Positions 1 through 11,030 of a stretch of 64,000 bases of DNA are shown here, piece after piece. A program made the position numbers and the translations under genes. The notes beneath the pieces are model-generated. The model was not told the origin of the DNA. It ran no database searches and worked only from the letters and a program-made list of their open reading frames with translations. This DNA is from Artemia franciscana (taxonomy: Eukaryota; Arthropoda; Branchiopoda; Anostraca; Artemiidae). The stretch's first letter is position 1, and every line of letters starts with the position of its first letter. The stretch spans positions 18,482,489 to 18,546,488 of the forward strand of contig NC_088879.1 in assembly GCF_032884065.1 (NCBI RefSeq), given 5' to 3'.

Positions 1-450
1 AAATGATATGGTATTTGAAGTCTGCAACCACCTAACCCTCTACAGCAATGACTCAAAACTATTGGGTATCTATGACAGATGATGCATACAATCTGACCAT
101 GATTGTCTGCAGGTATGGTGAGATAGATGACTTCACTCCTTTGATATTTCAAAATGTAATGTCATTCCCCTTGGTCACACTAATACACAGACCAACTTAG
201 AATGAAGAAAAACTTGACATTATCTCCCATACCACTTCCAATGTGTACCAGCAGTAAAGACCAGGCAATCACTATAGATAATGTCATAAATCAGATATTC
301 TGTGCTAGTAGTCTCCAAAGCAAATCCAAGCGTTAGACTTATCAGGACTATTACAAGCCAGTCATAATAGATGGGTAACGTTTTCAAAGACATATGTCTT
401 GGATCTGTTGACCAATTATAACAAAATGTCAATCCCAAAATTTCATAGGA
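1..450 (+). pseudogene. Decayed LINE reverse transcriptase fragment (Jockey/CR1-like)
   Basis: Conceptual translation from base 1 gives NDMVFEVCNHLTLYSNDSK, matching the region around the catalytic YADD box of non-LTR retrotransposon RT; here the box reads YSND. About 50 codons on, the frame gives CLQVW then DR then FDISKCNVIPLGH, the usual 'LQ.W...W.L.FN..KC.V...G' segment downstream of the palm. Both tryptophan positions expected after VW and DR are TGA stops. Near 320-430 a further stretch (RLIRTITS..., FSKTYVLDL) resembles the thumb region. The loss of a catalytic Asp and several stops make it a fossil. The fragment runs off the window start, so its 5' end is not visible. The family assignment is from motif order only; the clade is uncertain. 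Confidence 0.6.
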
Positions 451-1444
451 CGCCTTAAGAGGGTAAGGGGATGGTTAGGATTAAGGGACAAAAGAGAGGG
501 ATGGTGCCCCTCCGATCCTTTTTCTTTGTTAAAAAGGGCACTAGAACATTTTCAATCAAATGAGCCCTGTCCTAAGTTTCCCCAACCATTCCTTCAAAAC
601 GAAGCACTATGGATGAACATAGTGTCTCTTATTTACTTCACCCCCCCCCCACTTAACTTTCCCTAAAAGTTTCAACTTAATATCCTTAGCCGTTTCTGAG
701 ATATTACACAAGACCACTTTTTCATTATAAAATATATGGATCAAAACTATTGACAGGTTACATTGTTTACGGCCCTTGTCCTCGTATCTGTGGGGATTAC
801 GATACCCCCAAGGGTATATTTATTGGCCCTTCTACTATTTTTAACAAAATATCAGATTTTCCATATGTCCTTGGAGTATACGGGGGCAGGTTGCCCTCCA
901 ATTACTTTTGACTCTTAAAAAGGATACTAAAATTTTTATTTAGAATCAAATGAGCCTCCACTGAAGTTACTAGGACCACCATTTCCACTTCAAGCCGCTC
1001 TAAGGAAAAATAAACCAATAATACGTTGAAGGCTTATGCCTCTACTACAGGCAACGCTATGCGTTGCTCTGATATGCACTTTTGGGCAATCTTATTTTTC
1101 ACACCTAATTGCCATTTTCAATTAACACGATTCAATAAAGAAATAAATACTTTGTACCTTAAAATATTGTTCGATACGCTGTTTTTATCGATACACACTA
1201 AAGAAACTTTGCGCCCCCCACCCTCTACAAGAGGTTTCAAAAATGCTTGTTTTTTGTATTTTTATTTTCAAAGAAAAAAAGAAATACATTCTTCCCCCTC
1301 CTATACATTTGTGAATTGGTTCCCTTGATAGAAATAGAATTTTTATTATTACAATACAAGCTATTCATTTAAATTTTGGCACATTCTACCGGTGAATAAA
1401 TTTTAGGCATTTTTTTTTGAATCTATGAGAGCATCAAGCCTTTA
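451..1444. other. No gene seen; old dispersed repeats
   Basis: No convincing coding region is visible. Two diverged copies of one motif lie at about 520-575 and 915-955 (a 'cactagaacattttcaatca' versus 'actaaaatttttatttagaa' context, both followed by TCAAATGAGCC). A poly-C run followed by CCCTAAAAGTTTCAACTTAA and TCTGAGATATTAC at about 640-710 belongs to a repeat family that recurs at 6.5-7.1 kb. Confidence 0.5.
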
Positions 1445-2098
1445 GTGCAGGATAGAAGACGGACGGCCGAAAAAGATGAGGGTTTTTTCGATGAGGAATG
1501 TAGGCAGAAAAGGGAAGAGGTTATTAGGAGTTTTAGGCTACTTAAAGCAACAGGCCCATCAGATCAGGAATTAAACTTCTGCAGGCTATCTGAATATAGG
1601 AAAGTAAGGTCAAATTATGATAGGGTTAAAAAACTTAAAAAGAGAGAGAGGCAGAAGGAGATTAATGAAGAAATTAAGAGAGCTTACAGTATGAAAAACC
1701 CTAGAGAGTTTTGGTTGGTAGTTAAATGTTCAATCCAGGGCCTGGGAATAAGAGGAGATGTCCCGCCAGTTGAGACGTGGCCAGATTATTTTGAAAAGAG
1801 GGAGTCAGAACATGTCAGGACGAATGATTTGAATGGGTCAAATGATAGTGAGTTAGGGAGGGTGAATTACCCTTTAAGGCAGAATGATTACAGTTTAATT
1901 AGGCCTGTATCTGATGAAGAAATTTGGGATCAGTTGAAAAAGATGAAGGGTAACTCGTGTCCAGGAGTAGATGATATATCTACAAGGGTCCTGAGGTTGG
2001 GAAGGACAACTATAATGCCTGTGTTGGCCTATGTTGGGACAAACGCCCTCACATACATAATAAAATTTAAGAATATAAAAGTTTGTTACGTAAGCTAA
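1445..2098 (+). pseudogene. LINE endonuclease-RT linker fragment
   Basis: A 217-codon open frame reads FFDEECRQKREEVIRSF at its start, matching the 'PWFD.EC...R...R' segment that follows the AP-type endonuclease in Jockey/CR1-like LINEs. A Lys/Arg-rich helix (KKLKKRERQKEINEEIKRAY), KNPREFWLVV and then DEEIWDQLKKMKGNSCPGVD follow; the last matches the 'V...I..LK...SPG.D' motif that opens the reverse transcriptase. The frame ends soon after this motif, so palm and thumb are missing. The fragment is on the same strand as the RT piece at 1-450 but in the wrong order to belong to the same insertion. It is probably a truncated, non-functional copy. Confidence 0.7.
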
Positions 2099-2365
2099 TT
2101 CTTAAGTTACGTATATTTTTTACTAATAAAATCATTCATTATAAATTAAAATTTATGGTTGCCTTTTTATGTAACCGAAAAATTGCAGGGCAACTAGGCT
2201 TTCCCCACCCCTTATTTCTCAAAATCGTCTGATCAAAACTAAGGGAAAACCATTTAGCCAAAAAAGGAATTAATATGCAAATTTCATTTTAATAATTTAT
2301 GTGTGGAGAGCCAGAATCAAACATGCATTAATTAAGAAACCTTCAGAAATTTCATAAGAAAACTA

Positions 2366-2625
2366 GTTTTTTTTAACTGAAAGTACAGAGCGACATTAAA
2401 ACTTAAAACGAACAGAAATTACTCCGTATATGAAATGGGTTGTCCCCTCTGCAGTCCCTCGCTCTTTACGCTAAAGTTTGACTCTTTGCCACAATTCTGA
2501 TTTTTAAAACAATTAAAAGCTTTACCGTAAAATGCGAGGTATTGCAGAGGGGACAACCCATTTCATATACGGAGTAATTTCTCTCCGTTTTAAGTTTTAA
2601 TGTTGCTCCTTACTTTTATTTAAAA
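2366..2625. repeat. Foldback element (MITE-like) with ~60-bp inverted arms
   Basis: Left arm (about 2374-2452) and right arm (about 2542-2622) are inverted copies. ACATTAAAACTTAAAACG, AAATTACTCCGTATATGAAA and TGGGTTGTCCCCTCTGCA read on one strand at the left and on the other at the right. The ~90-bp spacer holds no coding sequence. The two arms differ at several positions, so the element is old. Confidence 0.75.
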
Positions 2626-3597
2626 ACACTATTTTTTTATGTAATGACCCTCAAAGATGATACTTTTATCTTTTATTTTTAGTTATATAAAGCGATTAGA
2701 AACAACATATAGTTCATCTTATGCAGAATAATTGTAGTTAATACATTTCAATTGTAGCTCTGCTATTCTCCAACCTTACTCCCCCCCCGCCCTCATGTGA
2801 AAATATATAGCTCAAGTTATATATTTCTTATGCGTTTTCTGATATTGGATTTCGTCAGCATCGCTTCAATTTACGGGTAAATCGGTTTTAACCAGAGTGA
2901 CTCTAAAAGTGGTATATAAGCGGTAACTAAAATAAGATAAAAAGGTAGGGTCAGAAAGGGCTAGGGTAGCCACGAGAAAAGAGTAGGGCCGTCTTTGAGA
3001 GTCAGTAAGTGGCTTAAAATTGAATTTGCAACTAAAACGGTTATTATAGCGAGAAAGAACATAAAACAAGTATTGATCGGTATGTTCCACTTATTCCTAG
3101 GTCAGTAAGTTTAACTGCTCCCTGTTTACCGAGATTAATTTGGGGTCTTCAGAAATATCAACTTAAGTCTTATTAATGGATTATTTATAGCTTACTAATC
3201 AAAAAAATATATATTTGTGTTAAGTAGCTTATATTATGGAATAACAATATGAAATAACTTTTATTAGGGCTAAATTACAATTTTTGCGTTTTATAATCTT
3301 TTTCAAAAATCAAGTGATTTTTATGCTAATTTTATGATCATTCTAAAATACAAGTACATTCTTCGTCTGGTAGTAGCATTGAGAGTGAGATAATAATTTG
3401 CCAAATTATTATTCGCAATGATTTTAAAAAGTGTAGACTGTAATAATAGAAGAAAATATGTTAATCTAGTTAGTAAAAACATTCTTCGTCCTACAAATTA
3501 AATATCTCATAGTTTATATATGCTAACAGTAAAACTCACTACCAGTTTAAGCCCTATTTGAATTTAATATTTTTCGTCATAGCTAAGACTATTTCAG
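2626..3597. other. No gene seen; one arm of a dispersed repeat
   Basis: AT-rich sequence without a supported gene. About 3010-3080 (TTGAATTTGC...ACGGTTATTAT...AGAACATAAAA) resembles the arms of the foldback repeat at 3598-4042 and may be a third, diverged arm copy. Confidence 0.4.
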
Positions 3598-4042
3598 CAT
3601 ATGATAAGAACTTCGGTAAATTTATGACAGTTCGTATTATTGACTTAACAAAAAGTGAACTTACCATTCGATGCCTTTTTCATGCTCTTTACAAATCTAT
3701 TAATCTCTTCTATTGCAAATTCAAATTTAAGTACTTTTTGACCTAGCATAACCTAACTAAAGCTAACCATATTATAAATAATTTCGAAAATGAAAAAACG
3801 TAGTATTATTTTGTCAAAAACGACAGAGAAAACAGCGCTGAGAAAACATAGCATTATTTTGTCGGAAAACGACTAATAATTCATACTTTAATTGAAAATT
3901 CGTCATTTTCAAGAGCTCAGAAAGTCCTTAAATTTGAATTTGCCATCAAAGCGATTACTATATTTGTAAAGAGTATAAAAAATGCACTTTATTAGTAAGT
4001 CAATAATATGAACTGTCATAAATTTACAAGAACTTCATAGGT
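3598..4042. repeat. Second foldback repeat, ~130-bp inverted arms
   Basis: The segment 3605-3735 is repeated in reverse complement at 3910-4040, with about 170 bp between. Shared blocks include GTAAATTTATGACAGTTC, TATTATTGACTTA, CTCTTTACAAAT and GCAAATTCAAATTTAAG. The spacer contains an internal near-duplication (ATTATTTTGTC at about 3805 and 3853). No protein is encoded. Confidence 0.7.
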
Positions 4043-4426
4043 AGAAGTAAAACTGACTTTACAAAGAAGTGAGAGAACTCTCATAAATCAATAACAAAAA
4101 CTTACCTGATGGGATGCTTGCTTCACAAAAGTTAAAATGAAACTGGCTGAACCCGAAAATTGTGCAGAGCAAAGAGAAAATTTTTCCATTCAATCGGACC
4201 TAGTATTTGATTTAGCTCAAGTTTATTACGAAATCAAAGTAGGCAGTGAACTCTACTGAATCAAGTGTTTTTCATCTATATTTTCATTATACATTCGCAA
4301 TTTTTGGTATAAAGTAAAAACAATTTTAAAGCTCAATATAGATAGAATCTTTCATCGACCTTGAAATCAAAAGAAAGAAGAGTATTATTGTCAATTTGAC
4401 CATTAGACACTTTAAATATAATAAAA

Positions 4427-4610
4427 AAAAAAAAATTCGACTGAAAGTAAGGAGCGACATTATAACTGTGATCATTCAGTATATGACAGGGGCTGTTGCC
4501 TCCTTTACACTAAAGTTTTTTATTGTTTTAAAAAGTAGAGTTGTAAGAAAGAGTCAAAATTTAGCCTAAAGAGTGAGGCGTTGAGGGGAATGTTAAACAT
4601 ACTTTAGTCA
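4427..4610. repeat. Diverged partial copy of the 2.4-kb foldback family
   Basis: The start (ACTGAAAGTAAGGAGCGACATTA) matches the outer arm of the element at 2366-2625, and the middle, read on the minus strand, matches its spacer (CTCTTTA.GCTAAA.TTTGACTCTTT). The opposite arm is mostly missing. It shows that this MITE-like family is dispersed in the genome. Confidence 0.55.
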
Positions 4611-5763
4611 ACACTCCTACTATTTCTGTTAGTACTACTACTGATGCAACACTACTACTGCTTTATAATGAGATTTTTTGAAATAATGAGGCTTGTTAAA
4701 ATTCAGAACCTTTTATCTATACCTGGTCTAGAATCCAATCTTTTTGTAAGTGAGTTTGGATACTCCTTATATAAATGGCACTCCTAAATTTATAACGAAG
4801 GAAAATAGCAACCGTGCGTTTAGACATTCTTTTTCTAAGAAGGACGAGGGGGGGGGGAATAAAACTTTTGACTTAAAAATTTAATCTCTTGATTTAAACG
4901 ATTAAAAATCTTAAACATGTAGGATAAAACCCTGATTAAAATCCTTGATTTAAAGGATGACTGCTTCCTTTCTCTGAAAAACAATATAATTACTAATTAG
5001 TTTAGTTAACAATTTAATATGATTACCAATTAGTTTGATTACTAAACACTGAAAAATACACACTAAATAGCCTACATATTAGATTCCTTTCCCAACGTCG
5101 ATTAGATTTTTTTACCCTGCCATCATTCTATAATACCAACTCCACCATAGCAATTACTAATTGTTGTTTTATTTTATAGATGTGAGAGGAATTTCTAAAT
5201 ACAAAAGAATAATAATCAGGGGAAAAACGAGGTAAAGCGTCAAAAATATATTAAAAATTAGAATATAATGTAAAACTATGTATAACAAAAACAGAATTAA
5301 TGAATATTTTCTATGACACAGGCAATAATAGGATAAAAGTCAGTGGCGGCAATTCACAAAAATGTAGAGGGAGGAGGGGAGGGAATTCATTTTTATTTTC
5401 TCTAAAAAACAAAAAATGAATTTTCAACAGCTATGGGAAGGACTCGATTTTTCCAATGAGTAAAAAAATTAGAGACCCCCCACCTCCCTTAACTGGCCCC
5501 ATTTAAAACACAACAATGCTGGATTTTATTTTAAGTTAATATGAAATGAAAGTATGTGATCTGTAGCTGTCTATATAAAAAATAACAACAAACCGTAATA
5601 GGGTAATCAATCCCTTAGAAAAAAATTGATGCTTTAAAACTGTCTGGTACTTTCATATTTAATCTGAAATCCTTCTTTTATGCAAAACATAACATTTTGA
5701 GCATATCTGATCATAATGATTTAGCTGTAAACGACTTTCCTATGCGTACGTATGAGTCTTGAG
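4611..5763. other. No gene seen
   Basis: AT-rich non-coding sequence with poly-G and poly-C runs (about 4849, 5475). It is the 3' flank of the minus-strand ATPase-like exon, so it may include its 3' untranslated region and poly(A) signals; none was singled out. Confidence 0.4.
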
Positions 5764-6357
5764 CTACGGCTCATTTAAAGAATTGAGCTCAAACTCATTT
5801 CTACTATATCTTTCTTTTCTTACTTTGATCGTTCTGTTCGAATTTAAAAATTTATTTGGATTCCAGTTTATATCGCTATCTACTTCTTCGATAATTTTTC
5901 TGTAGTTTTTAAGTTTCTTTCCGCACAACTTATCCAACCAATTCGTAAAGACTGTACATATAAAAAATTCAACAAAATAAATTTCGGCTAATAGAGACAA
6001 AACCATGGCACAAAATCCAATAACGAGCAGTATCCCTCTAAGCCAAACCTCTGGAGGAGGTTTCAATTCCATGAAATTCTGCACAAACACAGCTGGGTAT
6101 ACAGTCAAGTAGGCAGATACAGATAGCTGTAGAATAGTTTGCAGAAGAAGAATAAAATTTGTGTAAAAAGGTTTTCTGTATGGGAATCTGCACCAAAGTC
6201 CTCAGTGTTGTTGTATGGATAATACCATGGCTGTGATTTGGTAAGTTCAAGGGAAGTGTAGGTCGTAGCTAGTGTAACTATGACCTGACTAAGTATTGAC
6301 ATCAAAGGCCCAACTGAAATGAGTGACGTTGGTGGTGGTTTTTCGTGCAACTTCCCT
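5764..6357 (-). CDS. C-terminal piece of an ATP13A-family (P5B) ATPase, internally broken
   Basis: ATP13A proteins are polytopic P-type ATPases of late endosomes and lysosomes that move polyamines. Read on the minus strand, an acceptor-like TTTTTTCAG ends at 6358 and is followed by KLHEKPPPTSLISVGPLMS, a membrane helix and KSQPWYYPYNNTED. This matches the ATP13A2/3 order 'RPPS.LIS...LLSQ...QQPWYE'. From about 6190 a different frame continues with RFPYRKPFYTNF, YLTVYPAVFVQNF, a hydrophobic helix (WLRGILLVIGFCAMVLSLLA) and a basic tail ending NSLNEP-stop at 5764. The family normally has 'YENT..FL.S.FQY...A..FSKG' (about 25 residues, one membrane helix) between NNTED and the FPYRKPFYTN stretch. 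That segment is absent, the frame shifts by two, and no room exists for an intron. It is therefore a deletion, an assembly error or a pseudogene. The family call is strong; function is doubtful. Confidence 0.7.
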
Positions 6358-6469
6358 GAAAAAATAGTTTGAATGAGTTCATTGAACTAATTGTTTAAAA
6401 AACAGCTAATACTCGCATAAACTAAACAACGAAGTCGTGCTTAGCCTATTACTTTTTGAGTCCCAAGCC

Positions 6470-7150
6470 ATTCCTGAGACACTTCAGATGTACAATTTCG
6501 ACAAAGCGTGGATACATTAACTGTCTTTTGACTGAGACAAATACCCTTCTCAACATACTCCGAAAGTTTCAACATAATACAGTTAGCTGATCTTGAGATA
6601 TTGCAGATTCACCACTTTAATAGCCTGAATGGACACGGATTTCTTTAATTTCATTCACTCCCTCTCACCATAACATTCTCTAAAAGTTTTAAATTCATAC
6701 CTCAGCTGTGCCTAATACACTGAATATAAGCTATTTTGACAACCATGCATCACATTAAATCTTTTGATTTATCTCGTTACTTAATCGTACATAGTTTATA
6801 AATCTCATAGTAGCTTAAAGTGCAAAACGTTACTGTTGTCTAGATCGCAGACAAAAATTGTTCATCCCTCACACTACTCCAATACTAAGTTGAATTTCCC
6901 ATGCCTCACTCCCCCCTTTCTTTGCCCAAAGGAACCCGAAAGTTTCAACTGCATCTCCAAATGTCTTCCTAATATATTGCAGATCGGGTATTTCGATAAA
7001 CTGGATATAGTAGTGTCTTTCAATTTTCCTCTGCTCCCCTTTCCAAGACAAGATTTGAAGTACACTCGACCTCCTCTCCTTTTCCGATACTCCCTAAGAG
7101 TTTTAACTCCATCCCTTCAAACATCATGTAAATACTGTAAATAATTTGAG
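6470..7150. repeat. Diverged copies of a ~100-170-bp repeat
   Basis: At least four related blocks occur at about 6535-6605, 6650-6735, 6905-6990 and 7068-7140. Each has a pyrimidine-rich lead, then (T/C)CC(T/G)AAAGTTT(C/T)AAC, then a motif like TGAGATATTGCAGA or TAATATATTGCAGATC. A related copy is at 640-715. All lie in what would be intron or intergenic DNA between the ATPase-like and CUPID exons. Confidence 0.55.
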
Positions 7151-7640
7151 GTATCAGGTGCTCATAGTGTCTTTCCATTTCGTTTCTAGAGTACACTCTT
7201 GGGGAGCTTTCTGGCATAACTATCGATTCATAAGAGATCGCTCAAAATACAACTAATCTGGAAAAAAATTATTCACCCATTTTCAGGCCCCTAAAAACCA
7301 ACCCCCCAATCACCACCATTTCTTGGGCTGTTAAAATACCTAGTAATGTGCATTCTGTTCAAAAGAAATCTAAAGCATAAATGAAGCATCCTCTATGTAA
7401 TTTTATCAGTATTTCTAGCTAAGTAAGTACTTGATAATGTAGGCAACGAAATATAGAAGTGACAACCGTGACAGTTAATTCTCAAACATTTTTTTAGTTG
7501 AAATTAATTGAACAGTCCCTTACCTTGCCTCAGAAACCCCCCTTCATCATCACTCATTGGTCTCTCCTTTTTCTTTCTCCCATCATCCTCTCGAATGATA
7601 ACACATCTACCTATTTTCAGATTTCTCAATTGACACTCAC

Positions 7641-7794
7641 GGCTGTTCAGATTAGTGACGGCTTGAAGGTAAGTCTGTTTCCATTGTCGTCTGACTCCTC
7701 GACGTGTTGATGATTCTTCCGAGAGTCGTAAAGCAGCAGCTGTAATTTTCTTCTGTAGCTCAACTTGAAGCTCCAGGGAAGTTATAGCTTCGTC
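7641..7794 (-). CDS. CUPID (DUF3338) domain exon, second half
   Basis: On the minus strand TTTCTTACAG (acceptor) is followed at 7794 by DEAITSLELQVELQKKIT, AAALRLSEESSTRRGVRRQ and WKQTYLQAVTNLNS, ending at 7641 with donor GTGAGT. The pattern 'L......I..AA.RLA.......VRRQRK..Y..A...L' is the C-terminal half of the cytohesin-binding CUPID domain found in FRMD4A/B, INAVA and CCDC120 and in Drosophila Stepping stone. Those proteins bind and stabilise cytohesin Arf-GEFs at cell junctions. The exon has 154 nt and starts in phase 0, exactly matching the phase-0 end of the exon at 10161-10423, so the two are consecutive exons across a ~2.37-kb intron. The next downstream exon was not found. The symbol is left empty because the FERM part, which would separate FRMD4 from Sstn/CCDC120, is not in the window. 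Confidence 0.75.
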
Positions 7795-8019
7795 CTGTAA
7801 GAAAGCATTAATAAACAAGTTTTTAAAATAATGGATCTAAGTCACTGGCTCCCAGTCTGTGGATCGCAACCCTGAATGGGGTTTCGGTACTAATGCCACA
7901 AGGTCACCAGTCGATTTTGAGCTGAATGTCAATACTAGAATGAAAAACATAGTAAACAGCTATATAAATTTTTTTTACAAAGAGAGTAACACACTAGCAA
8001 CAGTTCTTACCATCTCTCA

Positions 8020-8350
8020 GTCACCACAAAACACAAATTTTTTTACCGCAAAACATGAAATTTGCGCCCACCAAAATTTGAAAAACAAATTTACCCCCCC
8101 CCCCCTCCCAAATTTCCGTGACTCGACCCTAGTGGGTCGATTAGCTAAAGCCAAATCCCTTTTACCATGCGCAAGATATCGTCAGATAATTTAGTTTTAA
8201 GTTTAGATTTTGACACAAGCTGAACCTTAGATCTACCAAAATTAAAAATTTTTACTCAAATTCAACCTAGTATTTTAACCTACTGCAAAATAGTGCTTTT
8301 GCGAAATTTTAGCTGCTTAGTTTTAGCTTTAAATCTGAGTTTCCATGAAT
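8020..8350. repeat. Dispersed repeat, copy a
   Basis: About 320 bp resembling 10690-11030 in the same orientation. Shared blocks include AATTTCCGTGA.TCGACCC, AGTGGGTCGATTA, CGCGCAAGATATC (or GCGCAAGATATC), TTTAGATTTTGACA and TTTTAGCTTTAAATC. A poly-C run lies at the start of both copies. Both are within or beside the CUPID gene introns. No protein is encoded. Confidence 0.65.
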
Positions 8351-8479
8351 ATGAACTTTACAATATAAATATATATTAACTTTTTGAACAGCTATTTAAA
8401 TTTACCTCACCTCACCTCTTTAAGAGGTGAGTAACACACTAGCAACAGTTTTTATCATCAGCAGCAACTTAATTGATGT

Positions 8480-9473
8480 CTTCTTCAAAAAAAAATTCGA
8501 CCGAGTGAGAAAAATTGTGCGGAGTATGTACTGACGAGGCACCTTTAATGCTTGGCTCCAAAGCTGGCTTCCATTCGTCAGTTGAAGTGACTCCAGAAGT
8601 ATTTTGGGCTGAGATGAGTCACATACAAGCATTACTTGCCACAACCCTGCTTGAGTCACTCAAAGAAGTGCGTAACCGAGTGACTAAAGCTGTAAATGCC
8701 GTCAAATCAAGGCTATTAGAAGTGTTCTTATATGAACAGAAACGAAAAGTCCCATACTTTCCATTAAAGGTTATTGAAACACATTTAAAATCACAGAAGC
8801 TAAAACACTCTTCAAGACTCCGCCTTCGCACACGCGCAATGACAAACGTTTAGGGCGGCACGACGAGCTTATGGGAAAGAATTCTCTGACGGTCTTGGAA
8901 TTTCCCAGATTGCAGGCAATGAAATATGTGTCATTGTTGGAGAAACTTTTCACTACCGTTCGTATATATATAAATATTTATACTGTGGTTAGGTGTCTCT
9001 TGAGAGAGCAGGTGTTGAAGAGATTTTTTGAATTGAGGAGAAAGTTACGAATTCTTTTCGTGTCTCAAAATACAAGGAGCCTTGTTTATAGATGAGTTTA
9101 CGTTGAGTGCAAATTGGCATACCTGGTCAACATTTTTGAGATATCTGATGGTATTTCTACGGGATCACAATCTAAGGTGAATACGATAATCTTGCAAGAA
9201 ACCATTTTTTTTTAAATAAAGTTGGAACTCTGCATCACTATGCTTGACTAAAGGACATTTTACATGTTCCCAGAACTTTTCGAATTTGTTGAAGAAGCAA
9301 AAAGAGAAGTTTACATTGATGAATCATATGACTTGATGAAAGAGCATTTGGAAAATCATACTGACCAAATAAAAAATTACTGTCTTGATGAATATTCCAA
9401 ATCTTTCTCCCTTATAATCAACGTTTTCAGTGCCAGTGCATCTGATATCCTTGACGCAAAAAGAGTTCACTAA
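8480..9473 (+). pseudogene. Fossil hAT-type transposase (ZBED5/SCAND3-like)
   Basis: From about 8508 the plus strand reads KLCGVCTDEAPLMLGSKAGF, then PEVFWAEMSHIQALLATTLL, LKEVRNRVTKAVNAVKSRLL. This matches the hAT-derived ZBED5/FAM200/SCAND3 catalytic core 'GVCTDGAPAM.G...GF......H...HR..LA.K.L...L......V...N.IK...L'. The DG of the conserved TDGAP is DE here, and the 'C..HR' is replaced by SHIQ. At 8970-9065 VVRCLLREQVLKRFFELRRKL matches 'VRWLSRG.VL.R.FELR.EL'. At 9264-9473 MFPELFEFVEE and the following region match the later 'FP.L' helices. The pieces are in different frames with gaps, so the element is dead. No terminal inverted repeats were recognised. Confidence 0.7.
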
Positions 9474-9927
9474 GATTAAGTGCAGTTTTGGAACTTAATC
9501 ATGGTTTGGTGAACTACAACTACAAGAAGTTTCAGTAAAAAAATAAAACAAAAATTCCCAATAATATCGAAATCGTAATAAGGAGTTCATTACCGTTCCC
9601 AATCATTATATAAGTGGACCAGCATTCTCCTGACTTCTTATCCTTACAAACAAATACCAAAATAAATGATACACATTGAAGGCAATTTAACGCATGCTAT
9701 ATCGGATAATGAGAACACAGAGAAAATGTGTAATATATTTTTAAAAAAGCAGTGGACAAAACATTTAGGATACTTTATTAAGAATTGGGGGTAACATTCT
9801 GATCTATTTGTTCTAAAATTAATCCCTATATTTGAAGGGTTGAAAATCCCTTCTATATTGAACAGAAGCAGAAATCGATAACTTTTATCGGTCGAATAAT
9901 CAATTCTTAATTCTATATTGAAATATA

Positions 9928-10120
<193 letters not shown>

Positions 10121-10160
10121 TCAACTCCCTAGAGTAAATATAGATGCGATTTTAACTCAC

Positions 10161-10423
10161 TTCTTTCGCTTTGGCTTTCATAATGAGATTCTCGTGTATA
10201 GCTAAAGCAGTGCCAATCCTCCACCGAATTTGTTGAACAGTTTCACCAGGATTAAGTGGCAATTCTGGTGGCATTCCTCCAGTTATCTCTGCTTCTTTTA
10301 AACACTACTTCTTCAGCTTTTCTAGCTTTTCTTTTAGCTTTAGTTCAAGAGACTCCTTCCTCATTCGTAGTGCATTGATCATTTCCAGTCTGGCTGCTTT
10401 TTCGGCTTCAGTTTCCTCAATTT
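10161..10423 (-). CDS. CUPID (DUF3338) domain exon, first half, with in-frame TAG
   Basis: On the minus strand TATTATAG (acceptor) precedes a 263-nt exon starting with two bases of a split Glu codon. It encodes IEETEAEKAARLEMINALRM, RKESLELKLKEKLEKLKK, a TAG stop, CLKEAEITGGMPPELPLNP and GETVQQIRWRIGTALAIHENL, then donor GTGAGT at 10160. The order matches the CUPID domain of FRMD4A/INAVA ('KK..LE..L..KLEELK..CLREAELTG.LP.EYPL.PGE..P.VRRRIGTAF.L'). The domain is known to recruit cytohesins. The TAG lies at a normally coding position between KLKK and CLKEAE. Upstream and downstream residues are all well kept, so a recent nonsense change, a sequencing error or a young pseudogene are the choices. 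Confidence 0.75.
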
Positions 10424-10689
10424 CTATAATATAGAACAAGGTGAGGTTTGATAGTCTCTATACGAACCAATATTTTTAGCCTTGGATTATGAATCCGTTT
10501 AGAGATAAATTCTAGCTTCAACTAATATAGCTAAACTTGAACCTTAGATTTGAGTAAAATTGTGAATTAACATTAAAATTAAACATATCAATTCTAGCCT
10601 TAGGCAACATACCGTATCACCTTTCAGACAGAAGTACCAATTGCCCCCTTTTTCTCAAGTCCTAGATTTTGAAAAATACCTTTTTTGGC

Positions 10690-11030
10690 CGAATTTCCAT
10701 TGAAAATGCCTTTCATTTGATAAACTGAAAAATGCGAAATTTGCCCCCTACCAAATTTTGAAAAATAAATTGACCGCCCCCCCAATTTCCGTGAATCGAC
10801 CCCAGTGGGTCGATTATCTAAAACCAAACCCCTTTTATCACGCGCAAGATATCTCCAGATATTTTAGTTCTAAATTTAGATTTTGACATAAACTCAACCT
10901 TATATCTACTAAAATTAAAATTTTTCGCTCAAATTAAACCTAGTTTTTTAACCTAGGGCAATATACTGTTTTTTGGAAATTTTAGCAGCTTACTTTTAGC
11001 TTTAAATCCGAATTTCCAAGTCCAACATTA
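10690..11030. repeat. Dispersed repeat, copy b
   Basis: Partner of 8020-8350, same orientation, with the same order of blocks but several indels. It is followed to about 11430 by further AT-rich sequence with recurring TTTTAGCT and CTAAAATTAA motifs that may be more distant copies. No gene is seen here. Confidence 0.6.

Noticed and set aside
1026..1328. 100-codon plus-strand frame
   Set aside because: No motif, unusual composition, includes poly-C and poly-A tracts; probably chance.
9..2098. One continuous LINE from 1 to 2098
   Set aside because: The RT palm piece lies upstream of the endonuclease-RT linker on the same strand, the reverse of a real element; they are separate fragments.
7859..8194. 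111-codon plus-strand frame
   Set aside because: It lies in a dispersed repeat and on the strand opposite the CUPID exons; no recognisable domain.
10287..10295. Genome-wide stop codon reassignment (TAG as sense)
   Set aside because: RepHel copies and other frames show TAG as ordinary decay; one in-frame TAG in a single host exon is not enough.
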